Assembly: GCA_015680685.1 (NCBI GenBank)
Contig: MNCI01027089.1
Location: forward strand, 6,516 to 66,131
DNA length: 59,616 nucleotides
From: Gnetum montanum
Taxonomy: Eukaryota; Streptophyta; Gnetopsida; Gnetales; Gnetaceae
Direction of reading: 5' to 3'
The notes under the pieces are model-generated. The model did not search any database and was not told where the DNA came from. It saw only the letters and a list, made by a program, of their open reading frames with translations. How positions within the stretch are numbered: the first letter of the stretch is position 1; every line of letters starts with the position of its first letter. The translations under genes and the position numbers were made by a program. Shown here piece after piece: positions 45,244 through 55,740 of this stretch.

Positions 45244-47313
45244 CTATTGTGTCGGCGGTAGCATCCCCCATGACTGTGGGTATTTCCACTGTTTATGTTG
45301 TCCAATGGGTTGTCGTGGAGTTCCACTTGGATAATACGTTAATGGTTGGTGGAACTGCCTTGGGTTACCTTGTGGATAAGGTAACCTTCTGGGTGTTTGT
45401 CGTTGGTTGAGTCCTGTGTTAAGTACATACACCCCAGACTCCTGTAGATGTGAGATAATTGGACAACATCCCTTAGGATGGTCATATTGGTAGATCTCAC
45501 ATCCACCGTCATCATCTGTGTCTGAGTCCACAACCTCATCAGAGATAATAATTTTACCCTTACCCTTGTTATGTGCAGGGCCTAAATTTCTCCGCTTTGT
45601 CTTACTTTTGTCACTACTTTGTTCCGCCTTAGACTCTTCTACAATTTTCAAGACAGTTTCAAGTCTAGAGTCTAAGGAATCCCACAGTTGATCTACCTTA
45701 GCCGATACTTCGATTGTTAGTTTTTGGATCGGCAAGATTTTTCTGTTCACCAACTCTTCGAGTGGTGACTCATCCTCCTCATCACAAAATTTCACTCCCT
45801 TCTTTCAAAGGAAGGGATCGTAGTTGTATTCTTCTGCACTCTCTCTTTTTCATAGTTCACCTTCTTCTTTTGCTACTTGTTCCAACAAGCGATGTATCCC
45901 ATGGGCTCTAAGTTCTGCTAGTCTCCCTTGGGCATAAGTCCCAAGGATTCTTCTAGTCTCATGCCTTAGCCCATCTACGATGTGGCAAAGTTGATCCCGC
46001 TGAGCGTATCCATGGCTCAGGCAACGATGTAACAATGCGTAGTATCGGGCCATGGCAACATCCAAGGGTTCATGAAGACCTTGCTTCCATCCTTGGATTT
46101 GCTTATGCAAATTGGACACTCTGGAGTACGTCTGATACTTATTGTTAAAGAGTTCTAACATCATACTCCACCTCCTAATGGTCTCTAGTTCTAAGGACCA
46201 GTACCAACTCTCTGCTTCCTTAGTGAGTGTTCTGGAAAACAACTTCAGTTTCTGCCACTTGTTCTCTATGTTCTGCAAGGTGTAGGCATCGTGGAATGCC
46301 TATAAATGATTCTGCAGATCAGCATTATATCCCCCCTCAAATTGTGTGATGTTGTTCATGTCTAAATGCTTGATCTGAATATATTTTAAATGCCTTGTTG
46401 GAATTCTTACTGCCTCTATTATGTCAAGCATACTTCAGGTTGCAAGTAGGGGTTCATCATGATCATCTCTTGCATGATGTCTGTGATGTCTACATTGTTC
46501 CCTACTTTTCCTTCATTCATGTCCTTGTCCTCTCTCTCAACTCTCTCATCGAGGTCTCTCATTTTTCTTACTTTTATCCTCTCCATTATGCCTTTCATGA
46601 TTGTGCCCAAAGGTGGAAGGAGAGGGTGAGTGATGTGATGAAGGCAAAGAAGAAGGAGAACCATCGCCATGATGATGTTTCCTACCTTCTCTTCTATGGC
46701 TTCGGCCCCAATCATGATGACGATCCAAGTGTCCATCCTTGTCATTTGTTGTTGTTCCCTCTATGAACAATTGGTGTTCACAAGGATCAGAACCAGGGTT
46801 ATGTATCATTGAGTGTAGGTTCTAATACCCCACCTCCTCACTTTCATTAAGAGGAGGAACATCTTTTGATAGAAAACCAGTTATAAGTGGTTCATCATCT
46901 CTGATTTCACTTAGGACATGCGGGACCTCTTTTCCCTTCAACAATGTATGTTGGCTCTCTTGCCTTGACTCCCTCATACGTTGTAAAGCTATGGGATAGT
47001 AATCCCTTGAGTCAAAATCTGCTGCAACGTATTCAGCATATAATTCTGTCATGCCAATCTGTGCCAAAGCACAGAGAAGCATGTTAGGGAATGATCGATC
47101 TGGAGGTAACACAATGTTACCTTGCAAGTCTCTCCAGCGCATCTGTTCATCTTGATGGAGGATAAAGGTAAATTTTGGAATATACTCATCAAGATGAGTA
47201 TAGACTATCTGGTATTATTGAGGACTTGGCTGATTTAGGTTATGTGTTTTTGATTGATGACTGTTTCTTGTATTATCCCTAGGCGGTGAGTTGCTTTTGT
47301 TAGAAGAAGACAT
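45244..47313 (-). pseudogene. Gag of element F
   Basis: About 690 codons. Start ATG 47313 (MSSSNKSNSPPRDNTRN), 130 bp from the PBS. Parts: N-terminal IVYTHLDEYIPKFTFILHQ, MRWRDLQGNIVLPPDRSFPN (47142-47080), MLLCALAQIGMTELYAEYVA; a His/Ser/Pro-rich spacer (46809-46546); the gag domain (46278-45850: WQKLKLFSRTLTKEAESWYW, FNNKYQTYSRVSNLHKQIQ, ARYYALLHRCLSHGY, HIVDGLRHETRRILGTYAQG); a coiled or charged region VDQLWDSLDSRLETVLKIVE; the zinc-finger-like CEIYQYDHPKGCCPIISHLQ; and a Pro/Gln/Tyr tail to 45244. Stops at about 47230 and 46822, a frameshift near 46550. Long open pieces indicate moderate age. Confidence 0.85.
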
Positions 47314-47440
47314 TGTTATTTATCGGTGTGCTAATTACTATTATATAAATTTTTCTTTTAATTAATTAACCCAAAGGTTTGTTTAGGCTCCCAACGATGT
47401 GAGTGATATGCTATGTTCTATTCAGCGTACAAACACTTAG

Positions 47441-47458
47441 TCCCCAGCAATGGTGCCA
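47441..47458 (-). other. Primer-binding site of element F
   Basis: TGGCACCATTGCTGGGGA on the minus strand; differs from the tRNA-Asp complement TGGCGCCGTTGCCGGGGA at three positions, the best match in the window. Confidence 0.8.
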
Positions 47459-47459
47459 A

Positions 47460-48227
47460 TGATGAGTGGCGAGGTACCCCTACACTCAACCATACGAATA
47501 CGAGCGTAGCACGTGCGATCTAGTTGAACTCCGCAGACTAAGTTCCTACATGCCCCATGGAACACTTAGGGTCAATCATTCATTGTCTTCCCAGACTTAC
47601 TTGTAGTTGTCATCGTGTATGGTTAAGTAAGTCTGAGGTATATGATTTTTATAGCTTTTTATGTTTTATCTCCTATGCTATTGAGGTGAAGGGTCGAGAA
47701 ACTAATTACTAACTCTAACTAATGAACTAAGTCTAAATTACCTAGCGTCAACATCCATTCCCACTTACCATACACACCCTGAACCGATGCAACCATGGCT
47801 ACCAAACACTAATCCTTGCTGGGAACACCATGCGTAACGCACGTGCTTGAAGTGGTCATACTAAGGCACTTAACTAGGAGAGAAGGGTTGAGAGAGAATT
47901 AACAACTAATAAATCATTTAAATAACAAGTAATAAATAAAAATCCTAATTAGCCTATTCCATGCACTACAAGGTTTATCCAAGAAGCTCATCTTTATTAC
48001 CATACACAAACTTGTGTTCAGGTACAATGTTTGCTCGAATAAAGATCCGTTCACTTTAGGACTCCTACTGCGGGCACATGGAAAATATTCTATCTCTAGA
48101 GTGATCAATTTGCCATAGTTTCCCTACTGTCTAGCCTAGGATGAGGAAACAAGGGAGAGCTGCCTCTTATTTATAGATATGACGGCGCACCGCGATATTG
48201 CGGCCTATGCGATATCGCATCTCATCA
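47460..48227 (-). repeat. 5' LTR of element F
   Basis: 768 bp, close copy of 41068-41884 but with a shortened U3 (only GCGATATTGCGG and GCGATATCGC remain, 48191-48219). TATA CTATAAATAAG (minus) at 48166-48176. Confidence 0.9.
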
Positions 48228-48407
48228 TACTTGATAAACTTTCATCACCCAAGATTCCTTCTTTATGGATTTTAAATGTTTAATTTTGAAATCTGAGCAT
48301 CATGGATACTCCAAGATCCTTTGCAAACATTTATTGTCTTCCAACCATTCCATTTGACTTAATTTTTTTAAGAAAAATGCATTAGAAATTTGAATTTTTC
48401 TAAGGTG

Positions 48408-48503
48408 ACATTGTTGATGCGATGTATGAGCCCCTCATAAATCGTTGATCCGATGTCATATCAATGATGTCTCTTTAATAAAAAAAAGTATATATATCTA
48501 TGG
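48408..48503 (+). promoter_or_regulatory. Internal U3-like promoter upstream of ORF3 (element G)
   Basis: CATTGTTGATGCGATGTATG, ATCGTTGATCCGATGTCATA and CAATGATGTCTC (48410-48471) repeat the words of G's own LTR U3 (CGATGTCAT, ATCGTTGAT, CAATGTCTC at 33450-33498). A TATA-like GTATATATATCTA (48488-48500) follows. As in B, the DNA beyond the TATA is unlike the LTR. It lies about 255 bp before the donor and 530 bp before the ATG of ORF3. Confidence 0.55.
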
Positions 48504-48742
48504 GGAGTTAGTGAATTTTTCATCTTTCTCATTCGCACCAAGAGAAGTTTTTGCCATTTTCTTTCTAAGCTCTAACAAGTTGACTTCCAACACCCATCAA
48601 TTTGTCCCCATAGCTTTGATTTTTAAAATTTTTGAATCTTATTGATCTTGAAGCACTCAGTTTAGTTATGGAGGGTTGACATCAAGGAAATTTGAGCCAA
48701 ATTTTTGAAAAAACATTTCTAATGCTTGAAGATAGTATAAGG

Positions 48743-49020
48743 GTAAGTAAATTAAAATACTAAAGATATTATCATGAATTGATGATATTTAACCCAAAGA
48801 ATTCAATGAATTCTCCTAATAATTCATTCTACCTATTCTAAGTGTGAAAGGTTATGGTAACTAAAGGTGAAACATTTAAGGGGTTTCTTTTAAAAAAAAT
48901 TTCTAACTCTACAATCATAATATGATAAGAACTTGATCTAGCTAAGGGTATGAGCAAGATAAAGAACTATTACGGACTCATATGAACATTCTAATAATTT
49001 CAAACCCTTGTTGATTACAG
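48743..49020 (+). other. Putative leader intron before ORF3 of element G
   Basis: Donor AAGG|GTAAGT (48743), acceptor TTGATTACAG ending at 49020, directly followed by the ATG. Branch-point-like TTCTAAT about 30 bases before the acceptor and a pyrimidine-rich stretch (CAAACCCTTGTTG). 278 bp, AT-rich. A PPT-like AGTTTAGTTATGGAGGG (48658-48675) lies 66 bp upstream of the donor. Confidence 0.55.
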
Positions 49021-51080
49021 ATGGCCTTGAAGAGAATGTTAGAAGGAGAACCTTCACAACCCAAAAGCAAAAGATCAAGATGCCATGGGAGAGGCTAAAT
49101 TAGAGAATAGACTCCATAATCATAACATGTAGAGTAGGAAGCTTAATCATTCAGCATTCATTAGTAGACACTTGCTACTAACCAATCTACAAAAGCAAAG
49201 GTAGAAGCCCCACAAGCACTTGGACAAGGACAACACCTCACGCTATCACTGAAATGCCTCCAAGCTATCCAAGAGAAATCAATCATGTCCATAGTTATCG
49301 TGGAGCTAAATTTTGATCCGTTTATAGAATTTTCCTTAGATGTCGTAAGGATGAAACTTCAATCATCTCCCTTATGGCCTACATTGTCAAACAGTGGTGA
49401 ATGATATTTAGGGGAAACTTACTAATTTTGGAAAAATAAGTAAGCCAATACTACCATCAGAATAGAAAGAACTTTAGTATCATATTCAATAGATGTAATT
49501 GCTAAAGCCTTAAATCTACCAAATGAAGGGGCTAATGTTACATAAACTTCCACAAGGTTTGATATAGATGCCAAAATATTATGGTTACAGATAGCCTATG
49601 GCAAGGAAGACAAAGAATATAGTGAGATGACTACCGAAGAAAATATTTTTTTTCAACATTGGAACCTATCGTTTGTTCCTAATGAAAAGGTTCAATAGAA
49701 TATTAACCTATGCAACCAAAGGAAGCACCATCTTGATGGAAAATTCAACATCAACATCATCCATCTCTACTTCCTAGAAATTCAAAGGAAATGCAAGGAG
49801 AAGAAGGTAGGGAAACCAACACTGTCATTTCCTTGCATAATAAGGAAGCTATGCAAGCATGCAGGCATATTGGATTATACCAATGATGTTTTGAGAAAAG
49901 CCCAAAATGCTTCATACATAGAAATGTCAAAACCAATGCATTCTAAAAAGGATTAATTAGAAAAACAAGTAGGTACTAAGGGAGCTACAAGCTTAACTCT
50001 TGTTGAAACCATCCAAGCTACTAGTCAACAATAGTAAGTAGGACCTAGTAGCCAGCCACTAGCTAACCAGTAATAACAATAGTAATAACAATGAGTTTTA
50101 CCACCACCACCACAAGACTACAAACCCTCAATGAGCCATCTGTAGCAAATTGTAAACACAATAAACTAGGGAACAAGGGAGGGTGCCATCCTTTATAGAG
50201 TCAAAGAAAGTACAATAAGATCCACAATTTCTATGAACCCTGCAACTAGGTAAATTTTATTGTAGTCAGGAGAAGGGGATGAGTGGTCACAAAAAATCTT
50301 AGAGAACATTACATCATTTCAAGTGATGCTTGAAACAGGTAAAGGAGCCACAGTTGTGGTTATGCAGCATCAAGATGTAATAGAAGAAGTTGAAGTGATC
50401 ACAAATCATATCAAAGAGTTGTTCAATGTTCCTATTGTGTCACCACCTAATATTTCTGAAGTGAGATACACTCCAATGCTTGATGATACCTCAATGACTC
50501 CTACTAAGCATGAGGACATACTAGATAGACTATTGTAGATAAGATAAGTCATGTAGAATCTTTTTGATATTCCTAGTTATATCACTGTAGTTGAGTCTAT
50601 TAATTTCCACCAAAGGAAAGTTCGTCATGGCTGAGACCAAGGTGGGGCATGTAGAAAATACAAGAATAATTAGCCACCTTGAGAGCTAAATAAAGAGATC
50701 CAATGTAATCTATTGCACAAGACCAACTCGACCAATTTAGAATAGACCATGTGAGATGCCTTATTGATCATAATATGAAGATGGAAAGAGAAAAAGAGAA
50801 GGTGATATGGGATGTGTCAGTGGTAGAAGCTCAAATGTATGCACGTTCCAAAGCACTCACCACCCTGCAAGAGGAAAATAAACAACTAGCTGCTAACAAT
50901 GTTTGATTGAAAAACATTGAAAGGCAAAAGAATGTTCTCAAGGAGAGCATCTACTAACTTCAAGAGCAATTGATTTGTGTCAACCAAGACATGAGTCATC
51001 TAGCTTGTGAAAATAGAACCTTTTCAATGGAAGAAGTCTACGTTATCTAATAGAAGTTTGCAATAAAAATCAGCACATGG
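49021..51080 (+). pseudogene. ORF3 of element G, 3'-truncated
   Basis: ATG at 49021 (MALKRMLEGEPSQPKSKRSR). Collinear with B's ORF3: KEDKEYSEMTTEENIFFQHW (about 49600-49660), NINIIHLYFLEIQ (49750-49790), TLSFPCIIRKLCKHAGILDY (49818-49878), NDVLRKAQNASYIEM, then VEVITNHIKELFNVPIVSPP (50391-50450), TPTKHEDILDRLL (50500-50538), coiled-coil blocks such as LKNIERQKNVLKESI (50910-50955) and MEEV at about 51030. It stops matching near 51080, where R/U5 of the 3' LTR begins, so the C-terminal about 230 codons, the PPT and U3 are deleted. Stops throughout. Confidence 0.75.
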
Positions 51081-51082
51081 TA

Positions 51083-51727
51083 GTGTGATGTTAAATAGTT
51101 GATTGGAGTTTTTATTTGAGTAAATTATACTTGGACACAATTTATGCATAGAAATAAAGATCAAAGCTATTTTCCATCATTGCAGCATCACTTAGTTTTC
51201 TTTAGGTTTTTTAGAATAAATGTCTTATTTTCTCAGTTAATACTCTATCTTTCCAAGTATTCTACTTTACATGCTTATTAGTAAAGAGAAATGGGTACGA
51301 CTAGTTTTGAGCATGAGGTGTAGTTAATTTGTAACCCAGTAGTTGCATTGCTTGATTCACTTAATATTAATCCCAATGATAACTACATGAGTCCAAGGCA
51401 TGACTAGTAAACCAAGAATGGATACCTATCGCCTTAGGATAGACTAGATTCTTACTTTCATGTTACTTAGACTAAGGATTAAGTTTCATTTTCAATCATT
51501 TTTACAGCTAGGTGTTATTTGAGCCTTACAACATCAATTATCATATGCCTGACTAAGAGATAAGCCATGCACAAAAACTTCACTAGCTCAAGGTGGGAAG
51601 GCAATGGACATGAACTTAAACTCAATTAGTAGCATAATAACATTGTCCATCTATAGATTCTAATTTGATCATGTGTGAACAGTCATGACTTGTATGGTAG
51701 AGTGTTGGGATACTCCATCGCTCATCA
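51083..51727 (+). repeat. 3' LTR of element G, U3 missing
   Basis: Aligns with 33597-34234 of the 5' LTR from GTGTGATGTTAAATAGTTG to CGCTCATCA. The U3 with its palindromes and TATA is absent because the same deletion removed the end of ORF3. Confidence 0.8.
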
Positions 51728-51732
51728 ACAAG

Positions 51733-51839
51733 CTAGGAGTATATGTAATGAATTGGCACAATGCTTCTACTTCTAAAGTTAACAAATTATACTCACATAA
51801 TAACATTGAGTAAGGTGTTTGCATCTTCACCTTTAACTC
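51733..51839. other. Flank between element G and the LINE
   Basis: About 100 bp of AT-rich DNA without recognisable features. Confidence 0.4.
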
Positions 51840-51989
51840 ATCAAGAAGAAAAGTTTTTGTACTCTTTCAATATCTTTCCAAAGTTTAGCACCGAGTCCAA
51901 GTCCCCAAACAACACATCTATATAATACACTAGGATAGATGATAGTTTGAAAAAATTACTTGCTAACCTTCCAACCCCAAATCCTTACA

Positions 51990-52560
51990 CTTATTTATGA
52001 AAGCATATAGAGCCTTGAAATCTCTTGCTATTTTTTCTTTGATGTACTTTCCACATGTATTTCTTCATATAAATGAGACCTAAATGTTTAAAAGAATCTA
52101 CTATTTGCACATTGGTATCTCTAGAATTGAAGTTATAACAATTATTTCTGATATTGCAGATCATCAATTTGGTTTTATCTACAGTCATTTGAAGACTTGA
52201 TTTTACAACATATTTTGTATACCTTCTACAGTAGTGGAGATCAAGGTAGCATCATCTACATATAAAATAAGTTTCATTACTTAAGATCAAATTTTGATAT
52301 CATGACTATTTTGCTAGTTGCATAACCATTGTTGCATTTCATCAATAAAGATATCAAAGAGAGTTGGAGAAAGTGGACAACCTTGCTTGACTCCAATTTT
52401 ACTCTGGAATTAAAATTTTTCTTTGAGTTGCTATATGTAATTTTAATAATCACTTTCTCATACAATCTTTGAGTTACTACAATAAAATATGAAGGGAGAC
52501 CAATTTTATGCAAGCGCAACCATAGTTTTGTACAAATCACGATATCATATACTTTTGCAA
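51990..52560 (-). pseudogene. LINE reverse transcriptase
   Basis: Minus strand, N to C: FIDFAKVYDIV (about 52570-52535, the motif with the first catalytic Asp), LWLRLHKIGLPSYFIVV (52530-52475), RLYEKVIIKI, then after a frameshift GCPLSPTLFDIFIDEMQQWL (about 52390-52330), LILYVDDATLISTTVEG (about 52275-52220; YVDD catalytic box kept), and MTVDKTKLMIC with FKHLGLIYMKKYMW (52188-52050). The order matches LINE RT palm and thumb motifs. Stops and two frameshifts. Confidence 0.8.
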
Positions 52561-53849
52561 AATCAATAAAAGAAATATTAGAACATAAGATAATACTAGG
52601 ACAATATTCAATATTGGAAGATGATATCTATCAAAACATAAGCAATTTGGACTAATGTTGAAGTAATTTGAAATGATATTAAAGTATACATGAGCAATAT
52701 TTCTCAATGATATCAACAATGTTACTTGATGATGTTTGCAACAAATATTGAAGCATATTGTAGCACTGTTGTGCATACAATGGATATATTAGATAACATT
52801 GAAGTAGTTTTAGCATATAAATCATTTAAATTAAGAATTTTCTTGTATGTTAATTTCTTAATGTTATCTATAATTTTTAAAGGGTAAAATACAAAGGAGC
52901 TTGACAAAAATTACAACAAAAAATATCATTTCTTAGGAAAAATCTACTATAACTCTATTTTAGTCTTTGTTGTGGATTATTAACATAATAATTCCATGAC
53001 CCATGAATAATAGTTCTTAAGAAAAATTTACTATAAAATGTACAAATATTATTTTCATTAAAATAATGGTTCATCTATGTAGAAACTTTACATTGGAAAG
53101 AATTACAAAACTTCTTAGATTTTTTTAATCATGTAAAAAAAAATTTCTTGTTGTAATTTGATTAAAAATATTCTTTTCACACTTATACCTATATGCTAAT
53201 TGATCACTTTGTTCCCTATTAGCATTTTTGATATCTTTTCTAACTTGGATACAATTACCATCAAACTAATTCTTATGAGCTTTATGTTTGTGAGCATTAT
53301 TAATCCACTTAATTACCTCAAGTAATATTTGCTCCAAATTCTTACTACTTATACCCATTTATCTTTTCAACATGCACAAAATTTTCCAAAGAGTTCTTAA
53401 CTAAACAAACTTTACCTTTTGAGGATCTTCCTCATCTACTTACTTTAGAGTTTTCTTACTAAAAATTTGACAAACCCTAGAACAAAACAAAAATCTTCTA
53501 ATCATTCATTCTTCCAAGTTTCTACTAAACTAAAAACATCAAAAATATTAAAATAACCAATACTATTCACTGATAAACTTTTATTTCCAATGCTTCCATC
53601 AATAACAATTGACAACATAAAGGACCTATGTGTTTTTTGAATAATTTTTGGAATGCTACTTATTTTTAATTTCTACCATGATATTTAGGTATGTTATGAG
53701 ATTATTTTCATATATATTTGTAACATTTTTTTCATTATTTAGCTCTTTCTACAAGTTCTTGCCTATTCAAATCCTTGTTTATTCAAACTCCTTTCTTATT
53801 CTCAATTTGGTTCAAGCAACTTCGATGCCTTCGAATTGTGCTCTTTGCC

Positions 53850-54420
53850 TTCCACATTATGTAACTTAACAATTATATGTCAAGGCTTTTGATGTTGTTC
53901 ACTTAGTGTCCTAAAATGTTTAGTAATATTTGAAGAAGTAATATGCATATCCTTTATAATTTATTCAATTTTTTAAATTAAATCTTCATTCTTTTCATCC
54001 TTTATCTATAGGATAGCTACAAACTACAATATTTTTCCTTTTTCATTTTTTCATATTGTTCTTTTAAAACTTCTACAATTGCAAATCCCATCTTTGTTTT
54101 GTTACTTCATGTTTAAGTTCACTTTGATTTTTCAAAACTTTGGCTTCTAGTACTACTAGTTTTAATAAAATTTGCTCATTATCCATTAAAGTTGTGTCAA
54201 TCTATGTTTTTCTCCCTTAATCTTTTACTCAAGGGTAGTTAACTTTCGAACAATTTCTTTTTTCTATTCAAAAGTGTCATCTAGTAATGCCATTTTGATT
54301 ACCATAACCTTCTATTATGTAACTAAAATTTCTTTAACAATGATTGTTTGCAAATTTTTCTTGTATACTTTATGATTATACCATGATGAAATTTTCAAAT
54401 TTTTTGGGAAAATGGCTTAA
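53850..54420 (-). pseudogene. LINE ORF1-like remnant
   Basis: Minus strand: MALLDDTFE, then a charged helix region with LTTLE and KGEKHRLTQL (about 54300-54180), and a block KDMHITSSNITKHFRTLSEQ followed by HIIVKLHNVEGKEHN (about 53960-53840). The last block resembles the RNA-binding part of L1-type ORF1 proteins (R-x-I-I-V-K/R). Weak; based on motif memory only. Confidence 0.4.
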
Positions 54421-54677
54421 TCTTTTGGTCAAAAGAAAAGAAAAGAACCTCATTTAAAAAAAAATACCAAAATCAAGAATATTGATTCAAAACATCAATA
54501 TAGCCTAGCTACCTATTGCTGCCTCAAATTTTAGAAGATATGCTTAAGCAAATTAGTCTATGGTGGCTTCTTTTAATGAAAAGGCTTGGGCTACTCATTC
54601 ATTCAAATGATTTACTAATTGGAGTAAATTAGACATCATTGTAGTTTCTTGTTTATGAATACAGGATTGTTGGATTA

Positions 54678-55105
54678 TGATGAGTGGTCGAGGTACCCCT
54701 ATGCACAACCATATGAATCACAAAGCGTTCACGCATGATTCAGTTAAATTTTGCGGACTCTGTGTCTTCCTAATACACTAGTCTCCTAAGAAATGAGCTT
54801 GACCCTAATAGTCATTCATTATCTTCCCAATTACACTTGTGATGTAAAAAGGTATGGTTAAGTGTAATTGAGGCATCTAATTTTTATTATTTTATGTTTT
54901 ATGTTCCTAATGCTTAAAATAGAGAAATAAAGTAATTTAATAACTAATTTAATTAAGGCGGGTCGCCCTGAACTTACTAGTCCTAACCTAAGCATCATGT
55001 TCCACTTTTTGTACACATCCTGAACCCACATATCCACTATTGAGATTACCAAGCATTTATACTATTAGGATTACCAAGTGAATACATGTTTACTCTTGAA
55101 GTAAC
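54678..55105 (-). repeat. Truncated LTR related to element A's LTR
   Basis: Starts TGATGAGTGGTCGAGGTACCCC and follows the LTR of A to about ACCAAGTGAATACATGT, i.e. the U5/R half; the U3 half is missing. It contains an 18-bp foreign GC-rich patch (54955-54972) that replaces about 20 bp of the LTR. Confidence 0.8.
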
Positions 55106-55439
55106 ATATGAGAAATTACCAAGAATGATCTTATTCATAACAAATTTAATAAAGTCAAGAGGATGCAATTATTATCATAATTTTGGATCAAAATATTGAG
55201 AAATATTTGAAAAGTTCCTAGTTATGTAAAAATTCAAAATTTTTTATGGTGACTAGCACATAAGGTCTTCTTATTAATACTCATCTTTAGCATATGAGAA
55301 TTGTTTCTTCTCTATGCCCTTCTTTGTGGAAGTGAAGAATGCTTTTCTCATGTTTTTTATGAATACATAGTTATACAATAGACAATGTGCAACAACTTTC
55401 AACTAAGCATTAATGATATTATTCTTGGTGATTAACTTG
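55106..55439. other. AT-rich flank, no gene seen
   Basis: Transition from repeat DNA to the GC-richer right end. No coding or repeat signal recognised. Confidence 0.4.
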
Positions 55440-55740
55440 CTTTGTTTGGCCGATAGGCATCTGTAACGCTAATATTTTGTGCTTAACACTGACCAGCGTT
55501 GACTTTGTCACGGCCCATTTCTGTAACGCAACTTTGTGAATAACGCTGACGTGTAATACTGATGTGTAAAATTCTGAGATACACTATTTCGGTAATGCAA
55601 CTTTGTGAATAACGTTGATGTGTAGTGTAATGCTGACGTGTAAAATTGCAGATACGCTATTTCGGTAACGCAACTTTGTGAATAATGCTGACGTGTACCT
55701 AAGATTCCAGAGAGAGGCCATTTCGGTAACCCAACTTAGT
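55440..55740. repeat. Tandem repeat with TTCGGTAACGCAACTTTGTG core
   Basis: Units of about 70-75 bp begin near 55513, 55587, 55663 and a shortened one near 55719; each has a CGGTAACGCAACTTTGTGAA block, AATAACGCTGACGTGTA, and in two units AAATT..GATACGCTATTTCGG. A further half-unit lies at 56253-56280 (TTGGTTACACAACTTTGTGC). TGACGTGT/ACGTCA-type motifs recur within it. Confidence 0.75.

Larger units (their letters stand above)
41068..48227 (-). mobile_element. Element F: complete-ended gag-PR retrotransposon lacking RT and INT
   Basis: 7,160 bp, both LTRs (41068-41884, 47460-48227), PPT, PBS, and a target duplication CACTT / TACTT (41063-41067, 48228-48232). The internal region codes gag (47313-45244) and protease (about 44730-44163) and nothing else of pol: from 44160 to 41900 there is only non-coding DNA with a minisatellite and a 29-codon stub of ORF3. 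The two LTRs are still alike over their length, so it moved relatively recently, which for a copy without RT and INT means in trans. It fits the published class of non-autonomous elements that keep gag. Confidence 0.85.
33387..51727 (+). mobile_element. Element G: gypsy element with gag-pol and ORF3, interrupted by element F
   Basis: Plus-strand element. 5' LTR 33387-34234, PBS 34236-34252, gag from 34374, PR (36960-37440), RT (37719-38640), RNase H (38700-39246), INT C-terminal remnant (39430-39660), then element F (41068-48227), then an internal promoter-like block, leader intron and ORF3 (49021-51080), and a U3-less 3' LTR (51083-51727). Flanks GCAAG (33382-33386) and ACAAG (51728-51732) form a 5-bp target duplication with one mismatch, which supports the outer borders. 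It gives the family's gene order: gag-PR-RT-RNaseH-INT-ORF3. Confidence 0.85.
51840..54450 (-). mobile_element. LINE (non-LTR retrotransposon) remnant
   Basis: Minus-strand reading gives an ORF1-like coiled-coil and nucleic-acid-binding part (about 54400-53850) and a reverse transcriptase (52560-51990). Between them (53850-52560), where an endonuclease should lie, I see only broken frames and AT-rich DNA, perhaps with an insertion at 52570-52900. Ends and target duplication not identified. RT signature blocks distinguish it from the LTR elements. Confidence 0.65.

Noticed and set aside
52537-52907. Minus-strand frames of 79 and 61 codons
   Set aside because: AT-rich, hydrophobic by composition, inside the LINE remnant; no recognisable motif.
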